Positions 50,301-63,600 of a stretch of DNA of 64,000 nucleotides are shown piece by piece. Numbering within the stretch: the first letter of the stretch is position 1; each line of letters begins with the position of its first letter. A program made the translations under genes and the position numbers. The stretch spans positions 10,160,472-10,224,471 of the forward strand of contig JAUJPP010000001.1 in assembly GCA_030562195.1 (NCBI GenBank), read 5' to 3'. The notes beneath the pieces were generated by a model. That model made no database searches. It saw only the letters and a program-made list of their open reading frames with translations, and had not been told where the DNA came from. The stretch comes from Nipponacmea schrenckii. Its lineage: Eukaryota; Mollusca; Gastropoda; Lottiidae.

Positions 50301-51656
50301 CATTTGAAACTAAATTTTATAAAAGATTCAATGTCCAACAAAAGGATACACTAGGATCAACATAAGCTTGTAATAATTTGATTTTACCATTCTCATGGCA
50401 TTCATAGACGCTTACCTGAAATAGATAATTAAAATTCCTTACATCTGTTTTTAGAATTGATATACATGTACTGTGAAAATCAATTACTTTTCATAGATAT
50501 TCAATATTATTATGGGATCAGCCCATACTTTGATCTTTAGTACCATCTATAATTTAAGTAAATCAATATCAATTCAAGTCAATTTCCATTAAGCTATAGT
50601 TTCATAATGACTTACTCTATTATTACCAACAGTGGCAAATGTTAATGGATCAGTTTCTGGAGCATTCAAATTTATCTGCAATCCAAATATTGGCTGACTG
50701 TGATCTTCCTATGAAAATAAGAAGTATGGAAAATAAGTTTAGTACAGAGATATGCATAAATAATCAAAACAAGTTGTCTGAATATATAGTTGTCTGAAGT
50801 ACTCATGTTTCTGCATACAAAGACTACCATATCATTTTGCAGAATCTAATTCCTGTATTTCATCAATAAACAGAAAAGAAATATATTTCAAATAAAACTT
50901 TAGTCCCTAAAAATTTTAAACTGACAATAAAAATGTGTGATTCTACAATTCATTGAAATAACACATCTATATCTACTTGGATTGTAAAACAACTTCTTTG
51001 GAACTTTTGAAAGCAGTAGATTGCACATTTTTGTTCAGCAAAATTTAAGCTTAATGTCTTCAGTAACTAAAGATATACGATATGCAAAATCATATATATA
51101 ATATATACCTGTAAAATATTAGAACATTTATATTGTAATTTGCATTTTTTAGCTCTAGGTTTTCCCCTTCCTCTTCTATTATAAAATTGAGTGGGTGTAT
51201 CACTTCTCGATGATTCTTCTTCCTTAGTACTGGCTGTACTTGAGATATCATCCTTCAATTTAAAACACAATAATAAATTATTAATCAGGTTTGTGGGGTA
51301 TTTTTCAAAGTATTATTAGGTAATTGGGATCGCTGAATTTCCAAGGGTTGGGGCAAGGGGGGCGAAACAAGGTTGTGTCAGCCTCGATAAGACAATATTG
51401 AATAGAGATTACTCTAGAAGTTGAGTGTAGATCTAGTAGTCTGTAGCCATTAATTAGCCATATTGGTGCAGTAGTAGACGTAGTGATCATCTTTGTTACC
51501 GTCCATGCCCAATGAAAATTATTTGCTTCAAAGACAATTTCAATATCTGAATAAATGTAATCTTACCAAATCATCGCCAGAGCCATCGTTTATTAAAGAT
51601 AACGAAAGTCTGTGTCTTTTAGACAAAGAACGAATGCTTTCTTCGCTATCCGACAT
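44309..51656 (-). CDS. EED: Polycomb protein EED (PRC2 WD40 subunit)
   Basis: Twelve exons give 429 aa (human 441): 51567-51656, 51109-51252, 50616-50708, 50350-50415, 49972-50097, 49488-49569, 49162-49253, 47831-47964, 47595-47700, 46958-47110, 46705-46778, 44309-44438. After a basic N-terminus ([13 protein letters not shown]) come WD40 repeats nearly identical to vertebrate [61 protein letters not shown]. The aromatic-cage residues that bind H3K27me3 in human EED appear present: Phe 86 (QPIF), Tyr 137 (ENFY), Trp 351/Tyr 352 (IWY). Role: core of PRC2, reads and propagates H3K27me3. Exon 4 uses a weak donor GTATCC. Introns 7, 9 and 11 hold mobile elements. Confidence 0.97.
44451..46247 (+). 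mobile_element. Pearl/Helentron-like element with 161-bp tandem array
   Basis: Left end GATAGCTTGCCAGACAAGG then TAACATACGCCCACTGG; right end has a GGACGGACGGACGGAC tract (46180-46202), then TATACGTCCACATTTCC and ATGTGGGCGTATAAAAAA. The inner half is a regular 161-bp array. It lies in EED intron 11 and starts only 12 bp from exon 12. Confidence 0.88.
45020..46150 (+). repeat. 161-bp tandem repeat, seven units
   Basis: The phrase AAAAACTGTAGCC recurs at 45020, 45181, 45341, 45502, 45663, 45824, 45985 and 46146, i.e. spacing 160-161 bp. Units differ at only a few positions (for example GGATACAACCCAAATTTGAC and CGAACTTGACCGAGATATC are shared), much closer than in other copies of the family. Confidence 0.95.
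47124..47377 (+). mobile_element. Short Pearl-like element without core array
   Basis: Left end CAGCTTGTCAGACAAGGTAA with CATACACCCTCTGGCAG; right end GGACAGGGGTGATGC then TTGTGGGCATATAAAAG. Only about 250 bp. In EED intron 9, 14 bp from exon 10. Confidence 0.7.
48090..49034. mobile_element. TIR element with TTAA ends (piggyBac- or Kolobok-type MITE)
   Basis: Begins TTAAGGGGGTTGACAACC (48090) and ends with its exact reverse complement GGTTGTCAACCCCCTTAA (49034). TTAA at both ends fits a TTAA target-site duplication. 945 bp with no long open frame, so non-autonomous. In EED intron 7. Confidence 0.85.
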
Positions 51657-51715
51657 TATTACTTTATTTAGAATAACCACGTGTTTATCACGTGACATAA
51701 TTTGGCGGGAATCAT
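51657..51715 (-). promoter_or_regulatory. EED proximal promoter: E2F-type site and two E-boxes
   Basis: In gene sense TTCCCGCCAAA lies at 51701-51711, 45 bp upstream of the EED ATG, an excellent match to the E2F consensus. Two CACGTG hexamers lie at 51678-51683 and 51689-51694. Vertebrate EED is known as an E2F target. Confidence 0.65.
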
Positions 51716-53788
51716 TTTAAGGGGCATTATCTAATTTTATCGAAGATTTTTGTAACATTTATTTCTGAATTACGCTGCACTAAGACCTCTTACTCATACC
51801 TTTTGCTTTGAATGGCCTCAGATACTAAAAGTGTGCCCAATTTTGCCATCTGTCAACAGTACATTTAATACCTTTTTCATAGTTCAGATGTGTAGGCTAT
51901 AAAAACAGCCTAGATCAGGTTCCATATCGATGTGTGAAATTGAACAGTCAAGCTCTATGCAATATCTGCACGTGAGAATGTTAATAATTAAGAACCTAAA
52001 CACACTAAAAACCCCGACAAAAATGAAAGAAAACTAAAAGTCGGTTTTAAATTGGGGCCTGATTGTTACCCATGTAACCGTCATGGATGGAACCGTCGGT
52101 AAAAAGCGAAATCGATCGATTAAACAGATTAATTAACCTAAAAAGTCAAAACCTTGTGTTGGTTATGATGGGTCGATAAAAGACGACAAGGTAGGACCGT
52201 CGGTAAAACCAATTAACCTAAAGTAAAAACCTTGTGTTGGTTATGATGTTATCAGTAAACTGTCAACATTAAAAGTATATTTTTACTGAAACTACCGGAA
52301 TCGGTCGGTATAAGTTGGTTATGAGTCTTCGGTAAAACCGATACCCTTGTTATCGGTAAGCTGTTCGTTATTTGAATTTGTCGGTAAAACGCGGAATTGG
52401 CCGATAGAAGGTCATAGATGGAGCCGTCGGTAAAACCGATTTGTTAACCGACAGAGTGAAAACCTTGTGTCTGTTAAGATGTTATCGGTAAACTGTTCGT
52501 CTACATTAAAGTGATTTTTACTAAACTTGTCGGTAAAACGCGGAATCGGTCGATAATAGACGGTAATTGATGGGGAATGGAGCCTTCGGTAAAACCGATT
52601 GGCTGACCGAAAGAGTGGAAAACTTGTGTCAGTTAAACTGTTATCGGAAATCTGTTCGTCTACATAATAAGTGATTTTTACTGAACTTGTCGGTAAAACG
52701 CAGAATAGATCGAACAAGGCTATATAAAACATGGTTTTCCGATGAAAATTGATAATTTTGACCGGTGGAAACGACTTCCAAAATCGCGTCAGATGTATAT
52801 TTCAGGTTTCCTACTTTGTAAAATTTTCCGGGGGAGAACCCCCGAAACTCCCCGCCATGTCGGTAAAACACAGAATAGGTCGAAAAAGGACATACCAAAC
52901 ATATGGTTTTCCGTTGAAAAATAATAATTTGGTCCAGTGGAAAAGACTTCCAAAATCGCGTCAGATGTATTCTCCGGGTTTCCTAGATTGTAAAATTTTC
53001 CGGGCAAGGACCCACGAACCCCCACCCCGCCACTGAGAGGGCCGAATACGAAGGCCTTTGGCCTGCAAGACTTGCCTTAGAAAAATCACCTTTCAGTCCC
53101 CCCTCTCAGGCAGATTCAAGATACACCCCTGATTGATATGGTTTTTATAACGATGGATGGATTTCGTTCGTTAGAAAGGATCCCTGTCACAGGGGACTTG
53201 TGAAAGTTGTTGTCAATGTAAAAACATAGATGTATATTTTCCTAAGAGGAATAAATTTCAATGATAAATACATGTACAACATTGCTTTATGATTTATGGT
53301 CAATCTAAAATGGCATATACAACTATTCCCTCAATGCAATATCAATTTCATTAAAAAATACATAAAGTCAACTTATATGGAGGGGTCCTTAAAGATAAAT
53401 TTTGTGACAACCCTAAGAGGTGATAACAGATCATCATTACAAAATCAAAATGTTTTTCCTGTCAATTGCATAGTAGCCTACATGTTGTTACTTTTAACAA
53501 TTCACTGATGTATCGCTAGCAATACATGATTTAAATTCTCTTCATATGACATAGAGAAGTAACAGCATATAAAGCAATAGTTTAGTCTTTTAATCTAAAT
53601 CTTTGATTAATGAAAATCACTATAAAATTTAACAAGACATGATTGATACTGACAACGCAGCTCAGATCTCCTGATATACAATGAAATATTTAATAACAAA
53701 ACAATCAATAATTTCATACATTCATAATGACAATCAAATCCATTTGTACATGTTAACATAAATATTGCTCTATCAATGTAATGCTCTA
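51716..53788. other. Intergenic DNA between EED and NUS1 with a satellite block
   Basis: No gene. About 52090-53030 is tandemly repeated (separate entry). 53040-53110 is a small GC-richer stretch (GGCCTTTGGCCTGCAAG, CCCCCCTCTCAGGC). The right part to 53788 is probably NUS1 3'UTR; no further feature seen. Confidence 0.5.
52090..53030. repeat. CGGTAAAAC-type satellite block
   Basis: TCGGTAAAAC recurs at about 52092, 52199, 52329, 52381, 52427, 52529, 52585, 52690 and 52861. One long unit of about 158 bp links 52427 to 52585; a second, about 172-bp unit links ACTTCCAAAATCGCGTCAG at 52774 and 52946 and TCGGTAAAAC at 52690 and 52861. Richer in CpG than its surroundings. Short open frames on both strands here are by-products of the repetition. 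Confidence 0.8.
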
Positions 53789-56443
53789 TTATGTACCAAA
53801 TCTTTGAATAGTTTTACCATATGTATAAATAAGGGACAAAAATGATTTATAATTCACGCCTTTATTTAAAGGAAGATTTCTGAAATATAAAAAGGAAAAG
53901 ATTTAATGAAGCAAATTTATTCAAGCTGGTCAAGTTTTCACTGTAGGCAAAAATGTGGACATGGAATCACATGGTCAATTTTCACTCAAGATGATTTCAG
54001 CCACAGGAAAAAAAATTGTAAGCTAAATTCATTAAAATTTGTAAATGAAAACTTAATTGCCAGTAGAAGTAAGTAGATTATTGTAATTCTTTTAAATGAT
54101 TTTCATAAGCTGAAAATTGAGCATGAACTATTAATATCATGATCAGACAGACTTTTTTTTACGTTTCTAAAATTTCTTTTGCAAATAAATTCATACAATC
54201 TAATTTGATGCACTTACAAAATTTCTGATAATCTAACTTGCCATGGCATAAAACCTAAAAGACTGTTTATATGTCCTAATAGTATAACCAAATCTGGGTC
54301 AGGTAATTTAAATAATTCTGAAATAATGAAAAACATATTATATAATGATAGTAATTAGTAAACTTGCAAAGTAGTCTCCCTTCAAGAAATACTACCCCTT
54401 TAAAAGTTTGTTCCTTCAGAATCTTCTCACCTGCATGGAGACTATTCCTTAAAGATAGCTTGACAGGCAAGGTAATATATGCCACTGGTAACATTGAATT
54501 GAACAAAAACTTGACAGCCTTTTATCATACTCTTCTTTTCTGTGTTGATAAATGTACAATTCTACTAAATTTTCTTCCTAATCTGTCTGATTAGCTGATT
54601 TCAATATGGTTCATCCTTGGGTGATTATGAACACTTACAAGAATTGTGCCTACTAGAGTGTTTACAAGCAATTACGACAGACGGATGGATGGCTATGGGT
54701 GACAACAATATACACTCCACATTTTATGTGGGCACATAAAAACTGAGCCCATGATAACATAGCACATTGAATGGTTAATAAAGTCTTACTTTGTAAATGA
54801 CTATCTACATTATTTGGCACAATTTCTTCTAACTGATACTGGTTTGATTTTACCAACTGACAATAATTTTGTGCTGTTTTAACTAAATTTAAACGCCCAT
54901 CATCAGCAGCTAGTAAATGTACTTGAGGTTGTTTAAAACTACATTCTTCTGAAATAAACATTTTTAAAATATTTTTGAACCTTAAGCTTGCACCAATTCA
55001 ATTAATGAATAAATAGTGTCCACCTACACCAAACATTTTTATCACTCTGTTCTTTCACATTTGAACATAGTGAAAAATATTGATGAAGGGACTAATGTTT
55101 GTTAGTCATTCATCCTCATTATTCCTCTCAACCCAGATATAAACTGTTAATAAACAAGAGGAATTCATTTACGGGTTAGACCAAAAAAACATGTAACCAT
55201 GTATAATGCATTCCCCTTTTTACCGTCCAATACATCTGGTATTTATTATCCAAGTCACTGTATAATGTGCACCCCATCAGTATAGTATATTCAAAAGACA
55301 GTATCTGACCAATTTTTGGGGGCCATTATGGTCAGGGGCCATTTTGACTATAACCCACTAAAGACCATGTGATTGAAATATCAGAGGAAATTTGCACTAA
55401 CCTTCGTTACGCATCTCTTTTGATTCACTCAGTGATAGGCTTATTTCAAACTTAGAATCCTCTGATGCAAAAGTTTCTTGTTTACTTCTTTTTATTTCCT
55501 TTTGAAGTAAAAAGCTATTTCTCTTTATATCACCTGAAAAATATAAGAGTACACAAGCCTTACTTTGGAAAGTTGTCTCATAGCCTAATAAGATAAAAAT
55601 ATTGAGCTAACTCAACTGCAATAAAAAATGTTTCCTTAAAGCGATTGAAAAGAGTAATTTCCAAACTTTTTACAAAATTTCGGTCAAAAGAGTAACAGAT
55701 ATTTTGGTTTCTTGTGTCCCTTGGTCAAAGACAATCCATGTGGCTTGAAGTGGTTTCCTCCCTTATTGATTCATTGTCAAAGATGGATACCACCATCAAC
55801 ATTCGACAATCATTTGACACAACCACAAGCGTGACATGAATGGTGAAAGGGGATAATGATGGCATGACTCTTCCCCAGCCATATCTGTCCAAATAGCTAT
55901 CAGAGGCTGGGAATAGAGTCAGCAAGTTTCTGACTACAATATACCAAACAAACACAATGCTTTTGAATATTTCTGAGGTTATGGCATATTCAAAATTCAA
56001 AAATTTACATCCTTTTATATACCTAATTGGAAAGAAGTGTTTCGATAGAATACTCTTATTCTTAAACAATGATCGCAAATACCAATAATTGTTACCATTT
56101 TCGATTTTGACTTTTGACATGTTACTGTTATAACTCATTAACTGGTCAACATTTTATTCAACTTACCATTGATATCATAAACACTGATGTAAGAGATTCC
56201 CATAGCTACAGACCAGACAATTAAATTAGCAATATCTCTAAACGTGTAATCATTTTCAACTATAACAAAACCTAGGTGCATTGGCAGCTTCTTCAAATGT
56301 TTAGCATCATTTCTTATACTGGACACATTATTTTTCTTGTAAAATGAGAGGTATGCATTAGGAATATGATATATAAAGTTACGTAAAAACAGTCCAAGTG
56401 TTAAAAAATAGTGCAACAGTCTTAAAATTATAGCTGCTATCAT
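53789..56443 (-). CDS. NUS1: Dehydrodolichyl diphosphate synthase subunit NUS1 (Nogo-B receptor)
   Basis: Five exons give 252 aa: 56167-56443, 55402-55533, 54790-54948, 54218-54317, 53789-53879. N-terminal membrane segment ([18 protein letters not shown]), then [69 protein letters not shown] and a C-terminal QRFGT, which carries the RxG motif needed by NUS1 for cis-prenyltransferase activity (human ends QRLGK). The start ATG at 56441-56443 is the first in frame after an in-frame TTG. Role: non-catalytic ER-membrane partner of DHDDS, making the long polyprenyl diphosphate precursor of dolichol. It stands head-to-head with DPM1. Human is longer (293 aa), mainly at the N-terminus. Confidence 0.93.
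54452..54741 (+). mobile_element. Short Pearl-like element
   Basis: Left end GATAGCTTGACAGGCAAGG with TAATATATGCCACTGG; right end GACGGATGGATGGC, then CACTCCACATTTTATG and TGGGCACATAAAAAC. In NUS1 intron 3, antisense to the gene. Confidence 0.7.
55867..55925. repeat. Dispersed hairpin block (copy B)
   Basis: CCCCAGCCATATCTGTCC ... TATCAGAGGCTGGGAATAG, the same block as at 28704-28757. CCCCAGCC and GGCTGGG form a hairpin. In NUS1 intron 1. Confidence 0.6.
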
Positions 56444-57754
<1,311 letters not shown>

Positions 57755-58880
57755 TATTTTACCATGAAAGAAACAATAATGTTATGTCATTAATCATTGA
57801 ATGAAATCTAATTATTATTACAAGTATTTTAATGGAGATAGATTCTTAACCCAAGAGAAAAAAAAAATACAAAACAAATGCTTTTTTCCCCCACACTATA
57901 GCTGAGGGATTGTACCGATAAATCATAATCCTGTCCTTTTCGATACTCTGCAATATCTTTCCTGTTGACATGGATATTCATTGTATGGCAACAAAAAACT
58001 GCTGTTCATTCAGCAATCAACTTTTTCGCTTGCCATCATGAGATGGCATGTATTTCAAGGTTGTTTCTAATTCTAATTTCTCTCTTTGCAAATGAATAGG
58101 CTATTAATGAAGAAGAAAATGCTATAAAAATGTTGAATTCATGTATGCTATGAAAGAGGCCCTCAGTCTTTGTTTGGTGGGCCTGTCAATTCCATTATTA
58201 TTTTAACTTCTTGGATTTGGAAGTCAAACCATATTCATTCTTTATTTAGTAAAGCTTAATCCATTACAATTGTTTTATTCATTTAATCAGTATTTATTTC
58301 ACAACTTTTTCACCCATCAAATACTTGTGTGCCCTTAATTAATCTATTTTAGGTTTTGATAGAATAAACATATTATATAATTTGAAACTTGCTAATAAGA
58401 GCATATATTCATCAGTAGATATACCTGCTGGCATAAATATCGCAACAGAAATAAATATATATTGTAAACAAACAACTTATTACAACAGTTATTATCCATA
58501 AAATTGCAATCAACTTTGAAAAATATGCTTAGGCGTTTTTATTTAAGCAACTCGTATCAACACGGAGAGAATTGCTCGTTTATTTAAGCAACTCACCTAC
58601 AACGATTTTTTCTATGTGTCTATTTATTTAACCAACGCGCCATTACGAGTACCCTACTCAGCCAACTTGTTCATCTCTGCGATTTGATTCCCTTAGCAAG
58701 ATAGCGGCATCAGAGGAGAGGTAGAGGCGCTTTGTTATGATTTTTCTGAATTCTGAAAAAAATAGCATTTCAAATCATGAATTGTCAATTATGTCTCTTA
58801 TTATCAACAATAATCAATTAAGATAACTTATGTTGATCATATAAGGCCTGTCTCGACGGCCTGGTCTTATTTCGATGTGA

Positions 58881-59327
58881 AAGGGATAATAGCCATTAAA
58901 ATACACTCGTCTTACGTCTATTATTTTTTGTTTAATATTGACTATTGGTTAAATAAGTATGTATCCAACACTGGATGAATTTTCAAAAAGCTAGAACAAA
59001 ACTATATTCAAATTTTTTCCCAAAAAGTGAGCAAGCGACGATTCAATTTTTTTGGGAATAAAAGCGTCCGGGAAATCAGCGCTAAAACATCCTTGCAGAA
59101 AATCTATATCTTAGTTACTTCCCTTTATAATGACAATTTGAAAATCGCTTAATGGATGAAGCGTTTTATTATTAACTACTTGATTTTTTGGATTTATCAA
59201 ATTATAGAGGTATTTTGATGTATAGTTATGTTGTCAGGTAAGTCCACCTATGGATATATACTGTTATTAGTCAAGTTTGAGTGAAATTAAAATGTTATCT
59301 TTCTTCTAACAGCTATTATCCCTTTAA
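58881..59327. mobile_element. Possible TIR element
   Basis: AAAGGGATAATAGC (from about 58881) is repeated in inverse as GCTATTATCCCTTT (to about 59327), about 447 bp apart, with looser pairing beyond 14 bp. No target-site duplication found, so the call is tentative. Confidence 0.4.
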
Positions 59328-59826
59328 GAACGTCGAATTTGACAATAGCAAAGATTATTTATATGGTCTTTGACAATAGTTAGGTAGACTCTCTATTTCG
59401 TATTTCAGAACTAGGCCTATTACTGGTTTTGATTTTTTTCTCTTTCCTTACAGAACCTTTATACGCACATCACTGTTTCTACTTAAGCACAATTTTAAGA
59501 TTTTCGAAAAAAACAAATGCAGCATATTTGTGTCATTTATTTAAGGTTTGATTTGTACCACGTGATGGTTATCATTCGAGCAAAGCAATTAGATGCATGC
59601 CTGAAAGTGTTAAAGCATTGCTTTTAATGATCACAATTAGTATCATGAAATCTGATATAAATCTGTGGTTTCCATTGTACTCGCATTTCAATGCCTTTTA
59701 AATCCATCACATGAAAACTGTACGTTTTATTATATTCACAAAATTAATTTTGCAATTTTTCATCGAGTTAATTGCAAATAGACTAGATTCACTTATTATC
59801 CACACGAAAATGTTGTTATAAATTAT

Positions 59827-59979
59827 AAAACTTAACATCAAATACCATTTTTTAATACCCAACGTTTTGTCAAAACATTTTGACTTCATCAGTGGAAGAA
59901 ACAAACTACATTTTTTTTTTCTTCCCCTGATAAAGTTCAAATTTTTCGAAAAATGTTGGGTATTTGATGTCAAGTTTTA
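59827..59979. repeat. Large hairpin with paired CTGATGA...AAA-GTTGGG motifs
   Basis: Left arm 59827-59899 and right arm 59921-59979 are inverted copies (AAAACTTAACATCAAATACC and GGGTATTTGATGTCAAGTTTT). Each arm, read inward to outward, carries CTGAT(G/A)A, a short stem and AAAA(C/T)GTTGGGT. A T run fills the loop. Confidence 0.7.
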
Positions 59980-60104
59980 GGATGCATCACATGAATTGAC
60001 CCCATTAAAAAGTCTTCTGTAATTGGTCATTGCAGCCTGATTTTGCTTTTTTTGGAATTACCACTTGAAAATGTGAACCTATATTGTCTTTGCACCTGTA
60101 CCTG

Positions 60105-60470
60105 TAAAATTTGTTGTGGGTACAATAGTAACTACAATTTTCTATGGATTTTTGATGAAACTTGGTGTGACCATTCGAATTGATAAGACAGCAGTCAAGT
60201 ACAAATTTGACAAATGAACAGTCTTGGAGTTATTGCCCCTATCTCTATATTTATTGTGGGCACAATAGAAGCTACAATTTTCAATGGATTTTGATAAAAC
60301 TTGATGTGAGCATTGGAATTGATATGTTGGTGGTGAAGTTTGAATTTGACGATTTTTCTATGAACAATGTTTGAGTTATTGCCCTTGACTTATAAAATCA
60401 GGTCAAATTTTTATTGTGGGCACAATAGAAGCTACAATTTTTAATGGATTTTGATGAATTTTTACAACAT
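60105..60470 (-). mobile_element. Pearl-like core repeats, minus strand
   Basis: Three core units marked by TTGTGGG(C/T)ACAATAG(A/T)A at about 60113, 60252 and 60414, with GAGTTATTGCCC between. No termini or tetranucleotide tract visible. Confidence 0.6.
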
Positions 60471-60633
60471 GGGCAAAAAAATAATGCCATTAAAAGATCA
60501 ACTTTTATTCATTACTCAAGTATTGATGTAAAATTTATTTCTATAGATGTAAATAGATATTCACTTCATCAGCATAGAGATAAGTTATCCAGTTTTCAAA
60601 TATTTACATTACAGCACTATAATCAGAGTTTAT

Positions 60634-63600
60634 CTAAACAGCTTGTTTTAATAGGTTGGAGTAGGTATTGTATTTAGTTGAGAAGGACATATCTACAAAC
60701 TTATCACCCAAGGTTACTGTCATACCACCCATTATACTTGGGTCAACCTGGAAAGAAAAAGTGATGCAAGTGAAATAAGGAATACAGTTTGGGGTTGTCT
60801 TTCGAATGAATTTAACAAAAGGGGCCTTAAACTCAAACAGATATTTACAGTTGTCCAATACCATAATAAAACTCAATATGAAATCAATTTTCACTAATAA
60901 GATGACTAGGACAAGAAAAGCCTCTTATGTTAAGTTTTTAGAGAATATGGCTCCAGGTCCAATTCTGTGACTACTGGGCATATATTAAATACAAACTGTA
61001 TTTAAATTGAGAATACAATGTATTCAATACATGTTACCAAGATATTAACGTATCAAATCCCAGCCTGGTAATGCATATCACTAGGCTATTAATCATAAGT
61101 CCAAACTAACTTAAATGGTATATACAGGGATCCCAGTGACCCCCCCAAAAAAATAGCTGAATTTTTTTTCAATGAGAAATCCTACCGTTTACCGTTATAT
61201 TAAAATACTATCAAATTGAATGAGAACTTGTTAACTGACTTCCATCTATTGAATACTATAAATGGAGAGAGATGACAGGATCGATAATTCATCTTGTGCA
61301 GAAAATAACAGTTAATTGTGTTTTGTTATATATATTATGTACTGTAACTCATTATTAAAATAATTTTTACAAAGATTATTCATACAAGTTTATAAAATGC
61401 ACTGAAAACCCTTAGCCATTCCAAGAATTTCTCACTCCCGAATCCAATCCGGACACTGTTCCGCTATCTCTTTTATGTAGAATGTCTATCTTCCATGACA
61501 TGTTGGAATTATCGCTAGGCCTATACTAGCGAGGTATCTAGATTTTAAGAAGAGTTAAAAACACTGTTGCCTTCTTATTCTTATATTATACTATTCGGAA
61601 GTTTCGTTGTTTTAATCAATGGGCGCAGCCATTTTTTATTTCTCGATTTATCTCGTGGTATTTACGAATGGTAGTCTCTGACATCACGACTTCCAAGCGA
61701 TTGGCGTGGACAAAACGAGACTGAGTAATAGGGACAAAATGATGCGGTGTTTCGCCGGAAACACTCGACAGCAATCAAAATATAGGAAGGAAAACCAGCT
61801 TTTTTGAATAATGATCAATCTTTTTTCCTCCCACGAATTATTTTAGGGGATTTATAAGATTGAATAAAAATAAAATCTTAAGCTAGAAAAAAAGCGGAAT
61901 TCCGCTAATTAGCTGAAGTCTGGGATCCCTGTATATAAGAGACGATTCTTGACGTGTTTAAAATGACTTAAATTAGATCTATTGGATTTATGATCTTTGT
62001 CCATTTGGTTACGATATTTTCTTAAATCAAAAAAGTTCCAATAAGAACCCTAATAACTAGCTAGATCTTAAAACAAAAGCAAAAGGAAATTACATCAACC
62101 ACAAAATCAAAGATAACATACCTTCATTTCAAGTAGAAGAGTTTCGTTCTTCTTCAGAAAAGACTTCATAATGGTTTGTACTTCTTTCTGTTGGGAATTG
62201 TCTAAAGGCTGAAAATAAAAAAAAATATGAGCCACTCTTATATGTCAATTAGTTACTTAAATTATTTTGAAACTAGCTATCAAAATTATAATCTAAAATT
62301 GCAAATATGTTTTCATTTATGGCTGACACATTCTAAAGTCAATATAACTTGACTTAAAAAACACAATCATTCCTGTTACACATTCACACCTACATCTCTG
62401 AAAGTACTTACAGATAATATACAGACAATTTGGGCATACTTGATTATATTTGAATTCAATAATTAAAAAAACCCATACCTTTGCAGTTGTAACAATACAA
62501 AGAACTTCTCCCTTTGCTGCACTCATTATTTTGGCAAATGATGAAATAACTGAATTAACTTTATTAAATCTATTATTTTCTGCAATGGCAGCTGAAATAA
62601 AATAAGATAGTATAAAGCAGAATTATTGTACAATTATACCAGAGATTTACATCCAACTCAACATACGGGCTCATGCCACGCTGTTCGCAATAAGGGAACG
62701 TTTGCAACGATAGTGTGATTTCCTAGTATGAAACGATATGCAGGGCATTGCTTTATTGTCCTTTCCAAATACAGCTACACAATTTTATGAATGTCAATTC
62801 TCTATCCTGAATCGCTCACCATATTTCCCCTATACAAACCAAACAAATAAAAGTTTCTTAGTAATTCTCACTTGACCCATACAACTATTAAAAGAATAAA
62901 AAGATTTAGCAGAGAGGGTGATAGACAAATCAAACAATTCTTCAATCAACTACTAAATATTGATTACAAAAGATATAAATAAATTTATATTTACCAACTA
63001 AATTACTGGTTAAGTTTGAATATTTAAATTTCTGAACCACTAACTGGAGAGCAGCTGAAAAGTTATCAAATATAATGTAATAATATTAGTTCAAATTGTT
63101 TAAAAGTAAGTTGAATTACCGGTAAAAATGAAAAATATCTTAACAAGTTAATCTTTTATTCTTCAGTATCATGTTATTCATGATGTAGAGAATCACATTT
63201 ATTCCAGCCTAAAAAAACAGCAAGGTCTGAACAATCCAGGAACAATACAAAACTTAACCATACCTAGTTTATCAGTTTTATGAGCTCCAGGATCTTTCAG
63301 AAAGTCTGCTAATTTAGAATCCTTTTGTAATAAATTCTGAAAAATATAGATTAATAAATAATTAAGTTTTCTTAAAATTAAAGAGAATGCAGCCCTTCAT
63401 TAATTTATATCATGGACTTAGAGCATTCAATTACAGTATATAGATATATTAACACCCTGATTTAAAGCAGGTCATTTCAATGGGTAATCCACTAAGTAGA
63501 GTACCCTAGCTAAAAAAAAAAACCCAAAAAACACTCCATTATCTAGGGCCACTTAAATATTCAACCATTCAAATGCAATTTTCTATCACAAGAAAAGAAT

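Larger units (their letters stand above)
57755..60633. other. Convergent flank of DPM1 and ATP5PO
   Basis: No gene. Contains an A run at about 57859, TTTATTTAAGCAACTC twice (about 58540 and 58580), a possible TIR element at 58880-59328, a large hairpin at 59827-59979 and Pearl-like core repeats at 60105-60470. A minus-strand AATAAA for ATP5PO lies at 60504-60509. Confidence 0.5.

Noticed and set aside
52412..53036. Several overlapping open frames on both strands
   Set aside because: They arise from the tandem satellite units; no resemblance to known proteins.
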